This document shows, piece after piece, positions 5,487 through 5,744 of a stretch of 5,744 nt of DNA; within the stretch, counting starts at the first letter, position 1, and every line of letters begins with the position of its first letter. This DNA comes from CAYJRR01 sp964372275 [NCBI: uncultured bacterium] (GTDB lineage: Bacteria > CAYJRR01). The position numbers were made by a program, and so were the translations under genes. The notes under the pieces were generated by a model that saw nothing but the letters and a program-made list of their open reading frames with translations, did not search any database and was not told where the DNA came from. The stretch covers positions 1 to 5,744 of the forward strand of contig CAYJRR010000159.1 in NCBI GenBank assembly GCA_964372275.1, read 5' to 3'.

Positions 5487-5744
5487 CTACCAGACCGACG
5501 GGAAGACCGGATCCTTCCCGCGGCGGGCGCTGGCCACGTCGAGCGCGCGCCAGTCGTCGGCGGAAAGCTCCTGCACGCGCTTGAAGCCGTGCTGGGTCAA
5601 GGTCCCGGCGAGAAGCCGCGCGCGGGCCGGGTCGCGACGGCTGTAGGTCACGAGCAACGCTTCGCGCGGAAGCCCGCGCAGGAACGGCGGAACCTCCTCC
5701 GGCGCGACGCGGCGCGATCCGTCCTTCTCCCGGACCCAGACGTC
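5487..5744 (-). CDS. C-terminal end of a possibly rhodanese-like protein (partial)
   Basis: A minus-strand frame is open from the window edge to a TAG at 5489-5487, giving 85 residues; the N-terminus is outside. The segment LPREALLVTYSRR, followed by a helix (ARARLLAGTL) and HGFKRVQEL, resembles the second half of a rhodanese domain: the central strand with the active-site loop, a helix, then the strand before the usual GG-x-x-AW. If that reading is right, the catalytic cysteine position holds serine (VTYS), so sulfur transfer would be lost, as in inactive rhodanese-fold proteins. The terminal GG-AW motif is also replaced by SADDW. The family call is tentative; coding itself is well supported by codon pattern and by the ten-base gap to the Rieske oxygenase gene, which implies an operon. 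Confidence 0.7.
   Translation of the reverse strand, partial: DVWVREKDGSRRVAPEEVPPFLRGLPREALLVTYSRRDPARARLLAGTLTQHGFKRVQELSADDWRALDVASARRGKDPVFPSVW

Noticed and set aside
4589-5584. A 331-residue plus-strand open frame opposite the Rieske oxygenase.
   Set aside because: It is the shadow of a gene with all Rieske and iron ligands intact; its own translation is Arg-rich and without domains.

Overview
The window is very GC-rich and gene-dense, with strong G/C preference at third codon positions, so long spurious open frames lie antisense to most real genes. Lipoproteins with short Pro/Thr or poly-Gly tethers, a lipoprotein domain of the 'HLV-x-PGG' type, a membrane class III adenylate cyclase and a possible sigma-54 promoter together suggest a Gram-negative bacterium of the Myxococcota / former Deltaproteobacteria kind. 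This is inference from gene style; no rRNA or other phylogenetic marker is present. I see no tRNA, rRNA, CRISPR array, insertion sequence or phage gene.

Layout. Positions 1-228 hold the C-terminal end of an unrecognised protein (+). Positions 298-1518 (+) encode a six-helix membrane adenylate cyclase with all catalytic residues, built like Mycobacterium tuberculosis Rv1625c. It converges on a minus-strand lipoprotein gene (1515-2144) so tightly that both stop codons share one CTAG. A 194-base divergent region (2145-2338) separates that lipoprotein from a second, plus-strand lipoprotein (2339-3508), a predicted six-bladed beta-propeller with two Asp-boxes. Next on the plus strand come a small single-pass membrane protein of unknown function (3533-3901) and, 14 bases later, a single-domain TrmO-type tRNA methyltransferase (3916-4404). 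The last 1.3 kb is on the minus strand: a Rieske non-heme iron oxygenase (4430-5476), preceded in its transcription direction by the 3' end of a possibly rhodanese-like gene (5487-5744), probably in one operon.

How the genes relate. The two lipoproteins share an intergenic region and both look like envelope proteins, so a common surface role is possible but unproven. That region has candidate control elements: a -24/-12 (sigma-54) match in front of the minus-strand lipoprotein, a perfect 8-bp dyad about 130 bases upstream of it, and a -10-like hexamer so close to the propeller start that its mRNA would be leaderless. The cyclase, TrmO and the Rieske gene have no obvious pathway link. I found no strong evidence for a new multi-gene system; the divergent lipoprotein locus is the most interesting part.
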